DNA from: Aurelia coerulea
Lineage: Eukaryota; Cnidaria; Scyphozoa; Semaeostomeae; Ulmaridae
DNA: 64,000 nt
Assembly (NCBI GenBank): GCA_039566865.1
Contig: CM076955.1
Location: 17,033,501-17,097,500 of the forward strand
Reading direction: 5' to 3'
A model generated the notes under the pieces. The model was not told the DNA's origin. It saw nothing but the letters and a program-made list of their open reading frames with translations, and did no database searches. The position numbers were made by a program, and so were the translations under genes. Positions 59,401 to 64,000 of the stretch are shown here, in pieces (the stretch's first letter is position 1; each line of letters starts with the position of its first letter).

Positions 59401-62064
59401 TGTCTTCTATGGAACGATATGCTTGTCGTTACTATTGCCTTTATATCAAGGGAGCAGTGGCCTTTTCAAAGGGGGATTTTTGACTCACCCTGTATGAAAG
59501 CTACATTACACGGTGCCCCTACGTTGTTTCTGGTCAAAACGAAATATCTAACACTTATCAAACTATGAAAGTAAACCATAACGGTAATTAAGTTATTCTC
59601 AGCGTGCAATTAGAAGTTAATGAAAGTGAGAACTGTGATTTCTCTTTGCAGATTGGTTACTGGGAAAGATTTGATGGCACTCAAATTCGTGAACTCGATG
59701 GAACAAAATTTGGATCAATAAATGGCCTCGATATCTCTCCTGATAGTCAATATTTTGTCACTGGAGGGCAGGATAAACTGTTGAAGGTATATCTCATCTC
59801 ATTTGCTCAACATATTAAATGGTCTTTAGCAGATCCCTACCCTCTGGTACCAAGGGTAGCAGATCTCCAGGATCAGGAAACAACATAAAGGAGTTCAGAA
59901 TAAAATATTCCTCCAGACTTTTACTGTTAGAGTTACGAGTGGAGGCACCCTTGGATACCAGACCAGGGTAGATTAGAGGAAGAAGGAGGCACGTTTCCTG
60001 CCATTTCCTCCCTCCTTGCTTTCGTTTTTATGTTTCGCTCCCTTGTTTCTCGTGCTCTCTCAACAAATTATTTACTTCATGAATGAAAACGTTATTTGCA
60101 AGTGCAGCTGAAAAGAAAATATTTTTTGACAGACTGTTATTTGGGCTTCCTGTGGTCCAGCGCTAATAGACGACTTTATTTGATTAAGTAAAGCCCTGCC
60201 TTCCTACATTATGAAAAAACCGCTGACAGTAAAAAAAGGTCTCGATTGTTGTGTTCTGATTTATATTTATTATTAAGATGATCAGCCTCGTCATGAAGTT
60301 GAGACTTTGTTGTTAGAATGTCGGTGCTTTGGCCAATGTTGTTGAGTTTGAAGTTGAATTCTTAATCTGTTATCTCGGCTTAATCGGAATGTAACATGGT
60401 GTCAGAGGTGGGATCTTTGGATCTGAACTCCTTTAACTTAAAAATTTAATTTCAACTTAAGATAGATCTTCTGCTTTTAATCAGTAAACAGTTTTGTCAC
60501 CCTTCATTGGCTTGGAAACGTATTCATATTCAGGCTTTGAAATTAAGAACGATTTTTTTTTCATCGGTCATCGACACAGGACAGTCTCATGAGGCTGACT
60601 AGCAAACTGAAGTGGCCTGTGCTCAATCAAACGATTTCATTCCATTTCATAAAAGATTTAAATTTAAAATTTTGTAAAGTAAACAAAGAATCCACTCATT
60701 TTTGACTCACAGAATACAAAGTACGAAGTGCAGTCTTTACGATGGTGTGGTGGGCCTTTCCATTTTCAAACGGACTTGCTTGGAATTTGACAGTAGATTT
60801 TTTTTATATTCATCAATGACATCTTTCTCTTAAAATTAGACTCAGACTTGTGCAATTTTGCAGATGATACCACACTCTATGCGTGTGGCTGTAGTCTGGA
60901 CGAAATTGTCCCAAGGCTGGAAAATGACCTTAGCGCACTTATAGAATGGTTTTTTGAAAACGGAATGGTAGCAAACCCTGGCAAATTTCAAGTGATGTTT
61001 CTTGGATTGAAAGAAAAAAATACCTTGCGTCTCAATATCAATGATAACAAAATACTAACTACGAATAAGGTTAAATTGTTGGGCATAGAGATTGACAACG
61101 CGTTGACTTTCACTGCCCATATACAAAATTTGTGCTCCAAGGTAAATAGAAAGATAAATGCCTTCTCAAGGCTAAATACTTATATCTCAAGACCACAGGC
61201 CATGTTAATATGTAATGCCGTAATACTGTCCAATTTCAACTATTGCCCGTTGATCTGGCTTTTTTCTACGAAAGCTGCTAATAACGAAATAAACCGCACA
61301 CACAAACGTGCACTAAGGATCCTCTTCAAGGACTATGACTCTTCCTTTGATGAGTTACTGGAGAAAAGCGAAAGCGTGAAAATACATGTTCAAAATCTCC
61401 AGAAACTGATGATCGAAATTTACAAAACAATGAACAACTTGAACCCCTCATATATTTGGGAATTTCATGAAGAAAAGGTTGTGAAATACAACCTACGAAC
61501 AAAAAATTTATGTCGATTGCCAAAAACACGAACAACAAAATTTGGAATAGAGTCATTATCCTTTAGAGGAAGCCTTCTTTGAAACACCCTTAGTGACCAG
61601 ATAAAAGCACTTCCAAAAGTTGCAGCTTTCAAAAGAGCGATCAAGCACTGGCTTGGCGATAAGTGTAATTGCCAGATTTGTAAATAGCCAGAATTGTAAA
61701 TTCGTATATATTCTATTAAAGTTGTTTTTTGTAAATAGTTGGTATAAATTAGTGATTATATTACTATTGTAAATAGACCAACTTTAAATAAGATTATTAT
61801 CATTTAGTATGGAGCATGGACAAGCCAATCACTACCCGAAAAATGTTAACTTCGTTTGCATAGCTTTTTTCATTGCAGCTGCGAGTGTTTTTACCCCGAA
61901 ATAATTCTATATCGTAGGTCTGGAAGTACAATGAAGGCGAAGTGACCCATCTCGGCATTGGACACAGTGGTGACATAAATAGAGTGAAGATTTGCCCCAA
62001 CCAACAACACGTTGTCAGTGTGAGTGCTGACGGCGCAGTGCTGCGATGGAGGTTCCCATTTTGA
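41384..62064 (+). CDS. CFAP52: Cilia- and flagella-associated protein 52 (WDR16), complete
   Basis: Join: 41384-41438, 42779-43130, 43654-43782, 44747-44846, 45293-45349, 47940-48100, 49765-49822, 50965-51077, 51913-52061, 54119-54334, 54872-54912, 56393-56439, 57880-57982, 59652-59786, 61918-62064. Total 1863 nt: 620 codons plus TGA, the length of the human protein. CFAP52 is a WD40 double propeller and a microtubule inner protein of axonemal doublets, needed for stable cilia and flagella. WD motifs visible include ADVILWDF, SVVVWDLE, LRVWEI, IRVWNA, VRVWNLG, CIIWDL, VWKYNEG and LRWRFPF. Strong matches to human are IYPLGNTVVI, VTHMGFKADVILWD, VPNMTCHAVDFMRDGKAIIS, GVTAIATTSDSKRIISGGG and HSGDINRVKICP. 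The start was chosen at 41384 because it lines up with the human N terminus; an in-frame Met at 41330 would add 18 residues. All introns are GT/AG with matching phases. Confidence 0.96.
41439..42778 (+). other. CFAP52 intron 1
   Basis: Apart from one TTAA MITE at 42005-42345, nothing is recognised. The 123-codon frame that crosses the donor at 41438 is exon 1 read on into the intron. Confidence 0.55.
42005..42345. mobile_element. TTAA-flanked MITE (AAAGGACAAGTCCGGG), copy 2
   Basis: TTAAAGGACAAGTCCGGGAT and CCATACTTGTCCTTTAA are inverted ends bounded by TTAA; subterminal GGTATAATTGATGATAAAAT is inverted as ATTTTATTATCAATCATACC. Related to 33316-33754. Confidence 0.8.
42779..43130 (+). CDS. 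CFAP52: CFAP52 exon 2
   Basis: Acceptor TTTTTGCAG|GC, donor GCAG|GTAATT, 352 bp. It holds the first WD repeats: GHTNNVACIAVSKSGNLVAS, ADVILWDFHSK, and HKVKVQALAFSPNDKFLVTL. Confidence 0.96.
43131..43653 (+). other. CFAP52 intron 2, nothing recognised
   Basis: AT-rich intron with many short 'tttgca' words and no identifiable element. Confidence 0.5.
43654..43782 (+). CDS. CFAP52: CFAP52 exon 3
   Basis: Acceptor TTTGTTAG|T, donor GGAAA|GTGAGT. VVVWDLERKEALCGAPAAVL aligns to the human VVVWSIAKRDAICGSPAAGL. Confidence 0.95.
44148..44462. mobile_element. MITE with ACGCCCCCCAGTAAC ends
   Basis: TTACGCCCCCCAGTAACCACC is inverted imperfectly as GGTCGTTACTGAGGGGTGTT. The interior repeats 'cggggaaa' (about eight times). 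There is no coding capacity. Confidence 0.6.
44747..44846 (+). CDS. CFAP52: CFAP52 exon 4
   Basis: Acceptor CCAAATAG|C, donor CAG|GTAAGG. KTLRVWEIDDANRILRPTDC then NMGQLKRIVKCIQ aligns to human GTIRVWELDLPNRKIWPTEC and QTGQLKRIVMSI. Confidence 0.96.
45293..45349 (+). CDS. CFAP52: CFAP52 exon 5
   Basis: Acceptor TCTAAACAG|GTA, donor CAG|GTACAC, 19 codons, phase 0. DDQSMYCGTTSGDILQ aligns to DDSFFYLGTTTGDILK. Confidence 0.95.
45405..45910 (-). pseudogene. LINE C-terminal remnant
   Basis: On the - strand, IEAGRFGKDKIPRSDRHCK, then after a frameshift LGIQVLGDEVHFVMMCPQF, and then ATFLLKCSK. The pattern 'GR.....IPR..R.C..C......EDE.HF...CP.F' is the typical C-terminal zinc-binding region of LINE proteins. 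A 3' tail with ATACCTTCATTATAAAAAAA ends at about 45405. The reverse transcriptase domain is missing. Confidence 0.7.
45911..46756 (+). other. CFAP52 intron, 'ACAAGGTTA' rich stretch
   Basis: Between about 46020 and 46280 the words 'acaaggtta', 'caaggct' and 'gttatgacctt' recur in no regular order. No gene or element border seen. Confidence 0.45.
46757..47281. mobile_element. AGCATAGG-family element with perfect 9-bp target duplication
   Basis: Ends AGCATAGGTTCCAAATCTTT and AAAAATTTGGAACCTATGCT are inverted. GCACTGCGG flanks both sides (46748-46756 and 47282-47290), a perfect 9-bp duplication. The interior has CTCTATAATTCTGCCGTTGG inverted as CCAACGGTAGAATTACAG, and a central ATTTAGAAATTTGATGACGT. 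It is the reference copy for the family borders. Confidence 0.88.
47527..47830. mobile_element. G/C-run-ended MITE
   Basis: CCGGGGGGGGGGG followed by TACAT is inverted at the right as ATGTACCCCCCCCCCCCCCGG. Inside, GGGTCTGCCGCCC, AAAACTGCCCATTTT and AAAATCCCACCCATG words suggest a degenerate repeat. A similar end type borders 48473-49508. Confidence 0.6.
47940..48100 (+). CDS. CFAP52: CFAP52 exon 6
   Basis: Acceptor TCTTCTAG|GTT, donor ATTAA|GTAAGA. It encodes MKTKLLCHYGPAKDKFSKGV and LLKSQEILVGAGDGTVAVV, aligned to human RTKLLTDVGPAKDKFSLGV. Confidence 0.96.
48473..49508. mobile_element. C/G-run-ended element carrying a nested foldback
   Basis: CCAGGGGGGTACTCATTGAC is inverted as GAGTACCCCCCCCCCCTGG at the right. 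The interior repeats 'aatatttggggtc(c/t)' many times. A MULE-like foldback was inserted at 48507-49124. Confidence 0.65.
48507..49124. mobile_element. MULE-like foldback element (AACAAGG family), near-perfect palindrome, 9-bp target duplication
   Basis: AACAAGGACAGATAATGTTA and TAACATTATCTGTCCTTGTT open two nearly identical inverted arms of about 290 bp with a loop of a few tens of bases near 48790-48840. The flanks GTCCGTGCC (48498-48506 and 49125-49133) are a perfect 9-bp target duplication, so the insertion is recent. Sequence words are shared with 36963-37570 and 19873-20170. No transposase. Confidence 0.9.
49765..49822 (+). CDS. CFAP52: CFAP52 exon 7
   Basis: Acceptor TTCCTTAG|G, donor CAG|GTGAAT. 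VTSLALRGQGHQ aligns to human ITSITLRGEGHQ. Confidence 0.94.
49823..50964 (+). other. CFAP52 intron 7
   Basis: It contains the dispersed repeat also seen at 14430-14552 (ATAATTTGGTCTT...AAGATCGG.C.TATA...CCAGGTAGC, 50001-50113). A short telomere-like word (CCCTAACCCTAACCCTG, 50643-50659) also occurs. No gene was recognised. Confidence 0.5.
50965..51077 (+). CDS. CFAP52: CFAP52 exon 8
   Basis: Acceptor ATTTGCAG|TTT, donor CCTTT|GTAAGT. FFAGTERSDIFKFNYAEFSK aligns to human FLVGTEESHIYRVSFTDFKE. It ends in phase 2. Confidence 0.95.
51573..51700 (+). repeat. Dispersed repeat 'TTTTGCTC..GGTATCGT', copy 3
   Basis: GACTTTTGCTCTCCAAGGTA, TCGTTTTTGTAGTATCGTAAAG-type words and TTGTATTGTAAAATTTTGATTG match the copies at 22978 and 33225. 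Confidence 0.55.
51913..52061 (+). CDS. CFAP52: CFAP52 exon 9
   Basis: Acceptor CTCCTGCAG|C, donor AGTG|GTAAGT. TCSKEDIRVWNAHTSKELLR and VVPNMTCHAVDFMRDGKAII are nearly identical to the human protein. Confidence 0.98.
52270..52620. mobile_element. MITE with degenerate 'ACCCAAAAATATCA' interior
   Basis: The left CAGCACAAATGCATACGGGG is inverted imperfectly as CCTCGTGTGTGCATGTGCTG at the right. The phrase CCCAAAAATATCA occurs at least five times inside. Confidence 0.5.
52879..53301. mobile_element. TA-flanked MITE with TAGACCATTTCGCAATTTGG ends
   Basis: TAGACCATTTCGCAATTTGG and CCAAATTGCGAAATGGTCTA are perfect 20-bp inverted repeats. The arms continue with inverted GACAGCCTTGGCAACA/TGTTGCCAAGGCTGTC. 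The 70-130-codon frames crossing it are by-products. Confidence 0.85.
53302..54118 (+). other. CFAP52 intron 9, remainder, nothing recognised
   Basis: No element ends, RNA gene or extra exon were seen between the MITE and the acceptor CATTTCAG at 54118. Confidence 0.45.
54119..54334 (+). CDS. CFAP52: CFAP52 exon 10
   Basis: Acceptor CATTTCAG|CT, donor AAAG|GTGAAC. WNDGKIRLYTPESGKLKYAI and ISGGGEGQVRVWNLG align with human WNDGKIRAFAPETGRLMYVI and ISGGGEGEVRVWQIG. Confidence 0.98.
54481..54633. mobile_element. TTAA-flanked hairpin MITE (AAAGGGTCTGTTTCATCC), complete copy
   Basis: TTAAAGGGTCTGTTTCATCC and GGATGAAACAGACCCTTTAA are perfect inverted ends including the TTAA target. The inner arms CAGCATGCCTTGCACGTGCC and GGCACGTGCAAGGAATGCTG and the centre CCATTTTCAGGGCCCATGAAAATGG continue the hairpin. 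It serves as reference for the damaged copy at 6879-6984. Confidence 0.9.
54872..54912 (+). CDS. CFAP52: CFAP52 exon 11
   Basis: Acceptor CATTTTAG|GC, donor GAG|GTGAGA. A 41-bp exon encoding GRVTCIRVNSKDQE, aligned to the human SSVSCIRVKRNNEE. Confidence 0.93.
55010..55619. mobile_element. TACCGGG-ended MITE, type A, copy 2
   Basis: TACCGGGTGTCCCAGAAAAA and TTTTTTTGGGACACCCGGTA are inverted including TA. The interior is collinear with 5277-5879 (TGGTTGACTCCAGCGATGTA; AAACCAGAGCTTTGG; AAACTGCCCAATGGGTGACT). Confidence 0.85.
56123..56204. repeat. Hairpin CCCCGCAGCGACGAG...CTCGTCGCTGCGGGG
   Basis: Exact 15-bp inverted arms at the tail of the SINE-like unit, with a pyrimidine/purine-rich loop (TTTCCCTCTTTCCCTTCTCC). 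Confidence 0.7.
56128..56332 (-). mobile_element. Probable tRNA-derived SINE
   Basis: On the - strand the unit begins GAGTGGCCGAGCGGCTTATA, which matches the pol III A box of Leu/Ser tRNAs (TGGCNNAGNGG). Further on, GGTGACTGGAATCAAGCTC may be a worn B box, and AACTCCGGATGGGTGACCTC resembles the 3' internal part of 5S rRNA (TGGATGGGAGACC). A purine-rich tail follows. I infer a short retroelement; it is not a functional tRNA. Confidence 0.5.
56393..56439 (+). CDS. CFAP52: CFAP52 exon 12
   Basis: Acceptor TATATCTAG|TGC, donor CTTGA|GTGAGT. CVTSSTDGTCIIWDL is almost identical to the human CVTASTDGTCIIWDL. Confidence 0.97.
56440..57879 (+). other. CFAP52 intron 12 with a worn AGCATAGG-family fragment
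   Basis: From about 57240 to 57560 diverged versions of CCTACCGTTGGACGTTTCTG, AAACCATCGTAATTTTGAG and TTTAGAAATTTGATTACGTC are present, from the long GGTTCC subtype. The rest has no recognisable content. Confidence 0.5.
57880..57982 (+). CDS. CFAP52: CFAP52 exon 13
   Basis: Acceptor TTTTGTAG|T, donor AAG|GTAAGA. RSQIIFANTMFKAVSYHPNE and CQIITVGTDRK align to human RNQMILANTLFQCVCYHPEE and FQIITSGTDRK. Confidence 0.97.
58077..58178. repeat. Hairpin (CAGCCTGATAACCAGACC arms)
   Basis: CAGCCTGATAACCAGACCCA plus TTTCAAAAGAAATAGT is complementary to ACTATTTCTTTTGAAATCTGGTCTGGTTATCAGGCTG-type sequence on the right, with a 12-14-base loop. It is probably a small MITE. Confidence 0.75.
58254..58824. 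mobile_element. GATAAAC-rich hairpin MITE
   Basis: GCGAAAATCACAAATTTCTG is inverted at the right as CAGAAATTTGTGACTCTCGC. The arms consist of alternating CTAGGTTTATC / GATAAACTAGGTT / ATTATCA.GTGATAAT words, so the unit folds on itself at several scales. Confidence 0.75.
59050..59326 (-). pseudogene. LINE C-terminal remnant
   Basis: The - strand frame reads TVRFLGQKLWRTLPADIKES, EPLSIFKRRRKTY and CDCRLCK: the conserved 'FLG.K.W..LP..IK.S.SL..FK......C.C.LC' end of LINE proteins. A 3' untranslated tail (AATAGCCAACTTTAAATAAA) follows. Upstream domains are lost. Confidence 0.75.
59425..59492 (+). mobile_element. Type E element, right-end fragment
   Basis: GGGAGCAGTGGCCTTTTCAA, AGGGGGATTTTTGACTCACCCTGTA resembles the right end of 30188-30819. 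No left end. Confidence 0.55.
59652..59786 (+). CDS. CFAP52: CFAP52 exon 14
   Basis: Acceptor CTTTGCAG|ATT, donor AAG|GTATAT, 45 codons. YWERFDGTQIRELDGTKFGS and INGLDISPDSQYFVTGGQDK align to human YWEVFDGTVIRELEGSLSGS and INGMDITQEGVHFVTGGNDH. Confidence 0.98.
59787..60780 (+). other. CFAP52 intron 14, left part, nothing recognised
   Basis: The stretch before the LINE fragment shows no gene, RNA or element border. Confidence 0.45.
60790..61804 (+). mobile_element. 5'-truncated LINE (CR1/L2/jockey-type) with 3' tail
   Basis: The reverse-transcriptase pseudogene (60848-61686) is preceded in frame by FINDIF..LDSDLCNFADD and ends with a 3' region (TTGTAAATAGACCAACTTTA) and TTATTATCATT tail. 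The element is cut within the palm domain at its 5' end. Confidence 0.75.
60848..61686 (+). pseudogene. Reverse transcriptase, C-terminal half, one nonsense codon
   Basis: Motif C is NFADDTTLYA, followed by MVANPGKFQVMFLGL, VKLLGIEIDNALTFTAHI (thumb) and NLQKLMIEIYKTMNNLNP. The frame stops with TGA at 61580-61582 after RGSLL. The same frame continues as NTLSDQIKALPKVAAFKRAI and HWLGDKCNCQICK with a natural stop, so TGA replaced the usual Trp of 'LWN.LP'. Motifs A and B are absent through truncation. Confidence 0.85.
61918..62064 (+). CDS. CFAP52: CFAP52 last exon with stop
   Basis: Acceptor TATCGTAG|GTC, stop TGA at 62062-62064. VWKYNEGEVTHLGIGHSGDI and SVSADGAVLRWRFPF align to the human C terminus (VWDYNEGEVTHVGVGHSGNI, SVSADGAILRWKYPY). 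It directly follows the LINE in the intron (113 bases away). Confidence 0.98.
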   Translation, partial: VWKYNEGEVTHLGIGHSGDINRVKICPNQQHVVSVSADGAVLRWRFPF

Positions 62065-62385
62065 ACATTCGGTTCTCAGTATATATCTGACGGTGAAGTC
62101 TTATATGACATGCGAGACTTTTCAATCATCTTTCATATTTACATCCATTCAAGTAAACATCATGTGAATATATTTGTAGGTTATAAATTTGGTTATAGAT
62201 TTGATTTATCTTGTTTTTTCGTCGTCCGTGTGAGTAGCTTATCATTGCTTGTTTATGTACTAGCATTTCCTCAGTTGTAGAATAATTTTAAAGGCTGTAA
62301 TCTGTACATTAAGCATTTTTGAGAAAATGGAAAGTAAAACAAACAGTTCTATCTTGTCTTTTGGCATTTTCTACTGTACGCTTAA
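62065..62385 (+). other. CFAP52 3' flank
   Basis: Probable 3' untranslated region; no canonical AATAAA signal was seen before the repeat at 62386. Confidence 0.4.
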
Positions 62386-62675
62386 AGGGGCTCCGTCGCC
62401 AAACTGTAAACAAACCTGATAACACCACACGTGCCCGTTGTTCTCCATTGTTTTTTGCAGTTTGTTTGGTGGCTTCACCCAAGCCACCAATAAATGTTAG
62501 TTATAAATCCAGCTATATCCAAGCAATCGTAAAGGATGTGAATGTTTGGTTTTACCTCTGTGAAGTACAAAGATTTTTCTTGAAAATGACGCTTTCATTT
62601 CTGAAAAACAGGTAAACATTTGTGTGATATTGCCCATCAAAAACTGCAAAATCACCATTTCGACCGAAATTCGAC
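62386..62675 (+). repeat. Dispersed repeat 'GGTGGCTTCACCCAAGCCACC' family, copy 3
   Basis: GTCGCCAAACTGTAAACAAA, CAGTTTGTTTGGTGGCTTCA, ATATCCAAGCAATCGTAA and CTGTGAAGTACAAAGATTTT occur in the same order as at 34806-35115. Confidence 0.7.
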
Positions 62676-63576
62676 ATAGCCATTTCTTTCAAAAACTCTG
62701 TATTAGCTCTGACAGTGAAAACTATGATACACTGGTTGAATATTTTTTCAAATTGTAGAGGGATTGTAGAATATTGTTTCAAAATGTGTAACACTTTTTC
62801 CGAAATGTTGGACAATTCTGTCAAGTTTTTACAGCTTTTGGGAGTCATTGAATGATTTCTTTGAAGTTCTTGGAACATCTTGAACTGTTCAATGACTTAT
62901 TTGTAGGTTGAATGCATCTTTTTAGTGTTTCATCTCTAAGAAAGGTGGCAACACCTATTGTACAAATACCTTCAAGGACGAGAAGTGGAAAAGGGGTTGG
63001 GAGAGAGAGAGAGGTTAGATCAAGGGGTTTATTGAGCTTTTGAAAGCATGAAAGTTGTATGCTGGGGGCAGAGGGAGCAGAGCATGGGAGGTTGTTCCAA
63101 AGGGGTTCCAAAGAACAGAAGTTTAGCAATGGAAGGGAATGAAGTACAGTGCGAGGATTCTGGAGTGAGACTGAGTCTTTCTTCCTCTCTTCCCCAGTAA
63201 CCAAAGTCTGCACGCAGGCTAACAAGTAACTGCTCAAGAAGGAAGGCTGAAATTCCCCACATCGCAATGATGTGACTTGATGAATCGCAATAGAGAATAA
63301 GATGTAACGGCAGGTAGAACCAAGAGAAACTGGTAATTGTATCACTTTGTTTTGTACCCATCCATATGTGACCAAGAAGGGACCTACAATCAAAACAGTC
63401 CCGCAGACCAGTGTTTTATCTGACTTGCAGCCTGCATTTTACAGAAGCCGCATTTCATATCCAAAGCGAGGCTCGATAAACAGGAACTCTTTTTCGTCGC
63501 CATTTTGAAAACAAGACGACTTCAGGCGAAGAAGACGTCTCAACTCAAGAATTGTTCGCCAAGCCAAGCAACAAGC
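62676..63576. other. Intergenic region upstream of UBE2O
   Basis: It must contain the UBE2O promoter and 5' untranslated region; I recognise no TATA box or other specific site. A 182-codon frame on the - strand (62845-63393) has no motif and an unlikely composition. Confidence 0.4.
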
Positions 63577-63804
63577 ATGGAAAACGAAGAACAGAACCGG
63601 CCTATCACATCGAAGACTATTTTCCGTGAAGATATCGTTCGTCGAAGGTCGCACAGAGACAGAATTGGCATTGTTCTGGAGAATGGAAATGACTCCGAAT
63701 CCGAAGATTCTGAATCTGAAGAGGACGAAGACAAGGTGGCAGAGGGACACGTGCTCGTGTCATGGTATCCTAGAGGACACGAAGAAGAAATAGAAGAAGG
63801 GGTG
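63577..63804 (+). CDS. UBE2O: UBE2O (E2/E3 hybrid ubiquitin-protein ligase), first coding exon
   Basis: 76 codons from the ATG in a good context (AGCATGG) to the donor GTG|GTAAGG, phase 0. UBE2O is a very large ubiquitin-conjugating enzyme that also acts as ligase, for example on unassembled proteins. Only the N-terminal conserved region CR1 begins here: REDIVRRRSHRDRIGIVLEN, an acidic ESEDSESEEDEDK tract, and EGHVLVSWYPRGHEEEIEEG. This corresponds to human SHDLVSGRYRGSVHFGLVRL, EDSDSEGEEE and GYVRVQWYPEGVKQHVKE. The UBC domain lies beyond the window. An in-frame Met at 63505 would add 24 residues; the downstream start is preferred because its context is better and the extra residues look like untranslated leader. 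Confidence 0.85.
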
Positions 63805-64000
63805 GTAAGGAAGAAGCATGGTTGTGGAACTACTTTGGTGGTCCTGCTCTCGGGGATTTTTTTTCGGGCCAAGCATGCATAACTTGATTTTTAGAAAATA
63901 ATAAATTTTGACTCGAAAGGCAGGCTTCTTTTTAATAGGGATCGCACACAAATCGATTTCAAAATAGCTGCACCCCCAGGTGTGCAGGATATGGCACTTG
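63805..64000 (+). other. Start of UBE2O intron 1
   Basis: The intron begins GTAAGGAAGAAG and runs off the window. Nothing else is recognised. Confidence 0.7.

Noticed and set aside
62845..63393. 182-codon frame on the - strand upstream of UBE2O
   Set aside because: There are no domains and the composition (Leu/Ser/Phe/Cys) looks random. It could be checked with RNA-seq, but I do not support it.

Overview
The window is nuclear DNA of an intron-rich animal. It is AT-rich, has consensus GT/AG splice sites and is packed with small transposable elements. A cnidarian, most likely an anthozoan such as a stony coral or sea anemone, fits best. That is an inference from the tone of the repeats (Penelope-type ends, R4/Dong-type LINE, many hairpin MITEs), the short intronless rhodopsin-type GPCR and the strong similarity of the genes to human orthologues. 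I cannot name the species.

Three host genes lie head-to-tail on the + strand. (1) The 3' two thirds of exportin-6 (XPO6): 17 coding exons from 1265 to the stop at 36882, 684 residues; the N-terminal part lies before the window. (2) A complete CFAP52/WDR16 (ciliary WD40 protein): 15 coding exons from 41384 to 62064. The spliced exons give 620 codons plus stop, the length I know for the human protein, with every phase matching. (3) The first coding exon of UBE2O (63577-63804), which runs off the right edge. A 299-codon intronless GPCR gene lies antisense inside XPO6 visible intron 13 (20635-21534, - strand).

All other recognisable content is mobile or repetitive. XPO6 visible intron 13 (19852-29631) is an insertion hot spot. 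It holds a MULE-like fragment, the GPCR, a 5'-truncated R4/Dong-like LINE lying between TAA microsatellites, a 53-bp-arm hairpin, a 992-bp perfect palindrome whose ends carry a hammerhead-like Penelope-type motif, and a 48-bp minisatellite. Elsewhere there are many non-autonomous DNA elements. One group has TACCGGG...CCCGGTA ends, a TA target and several unrelated interiors. Two families have 9-bp target duplications (MULE-like) and two have TTAA targets (piggyBac-like). Others are TA-flanked hairpins. Remnants of at least four further LINEs are present, plus one probable tRNA-derived SINE.

The host genes do not form an operon and have unrelated jobs: nuclear export of profilin-actin, axonemal doublet structure, and ubiquitin conjugation. 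The region just upstream of CFAP52 contains a partial RFX X-box, the expected regulator of a ciliary gene. Exons were assigned by reading frame, splice sites and remembered similarity to human proteins; no database search was run.
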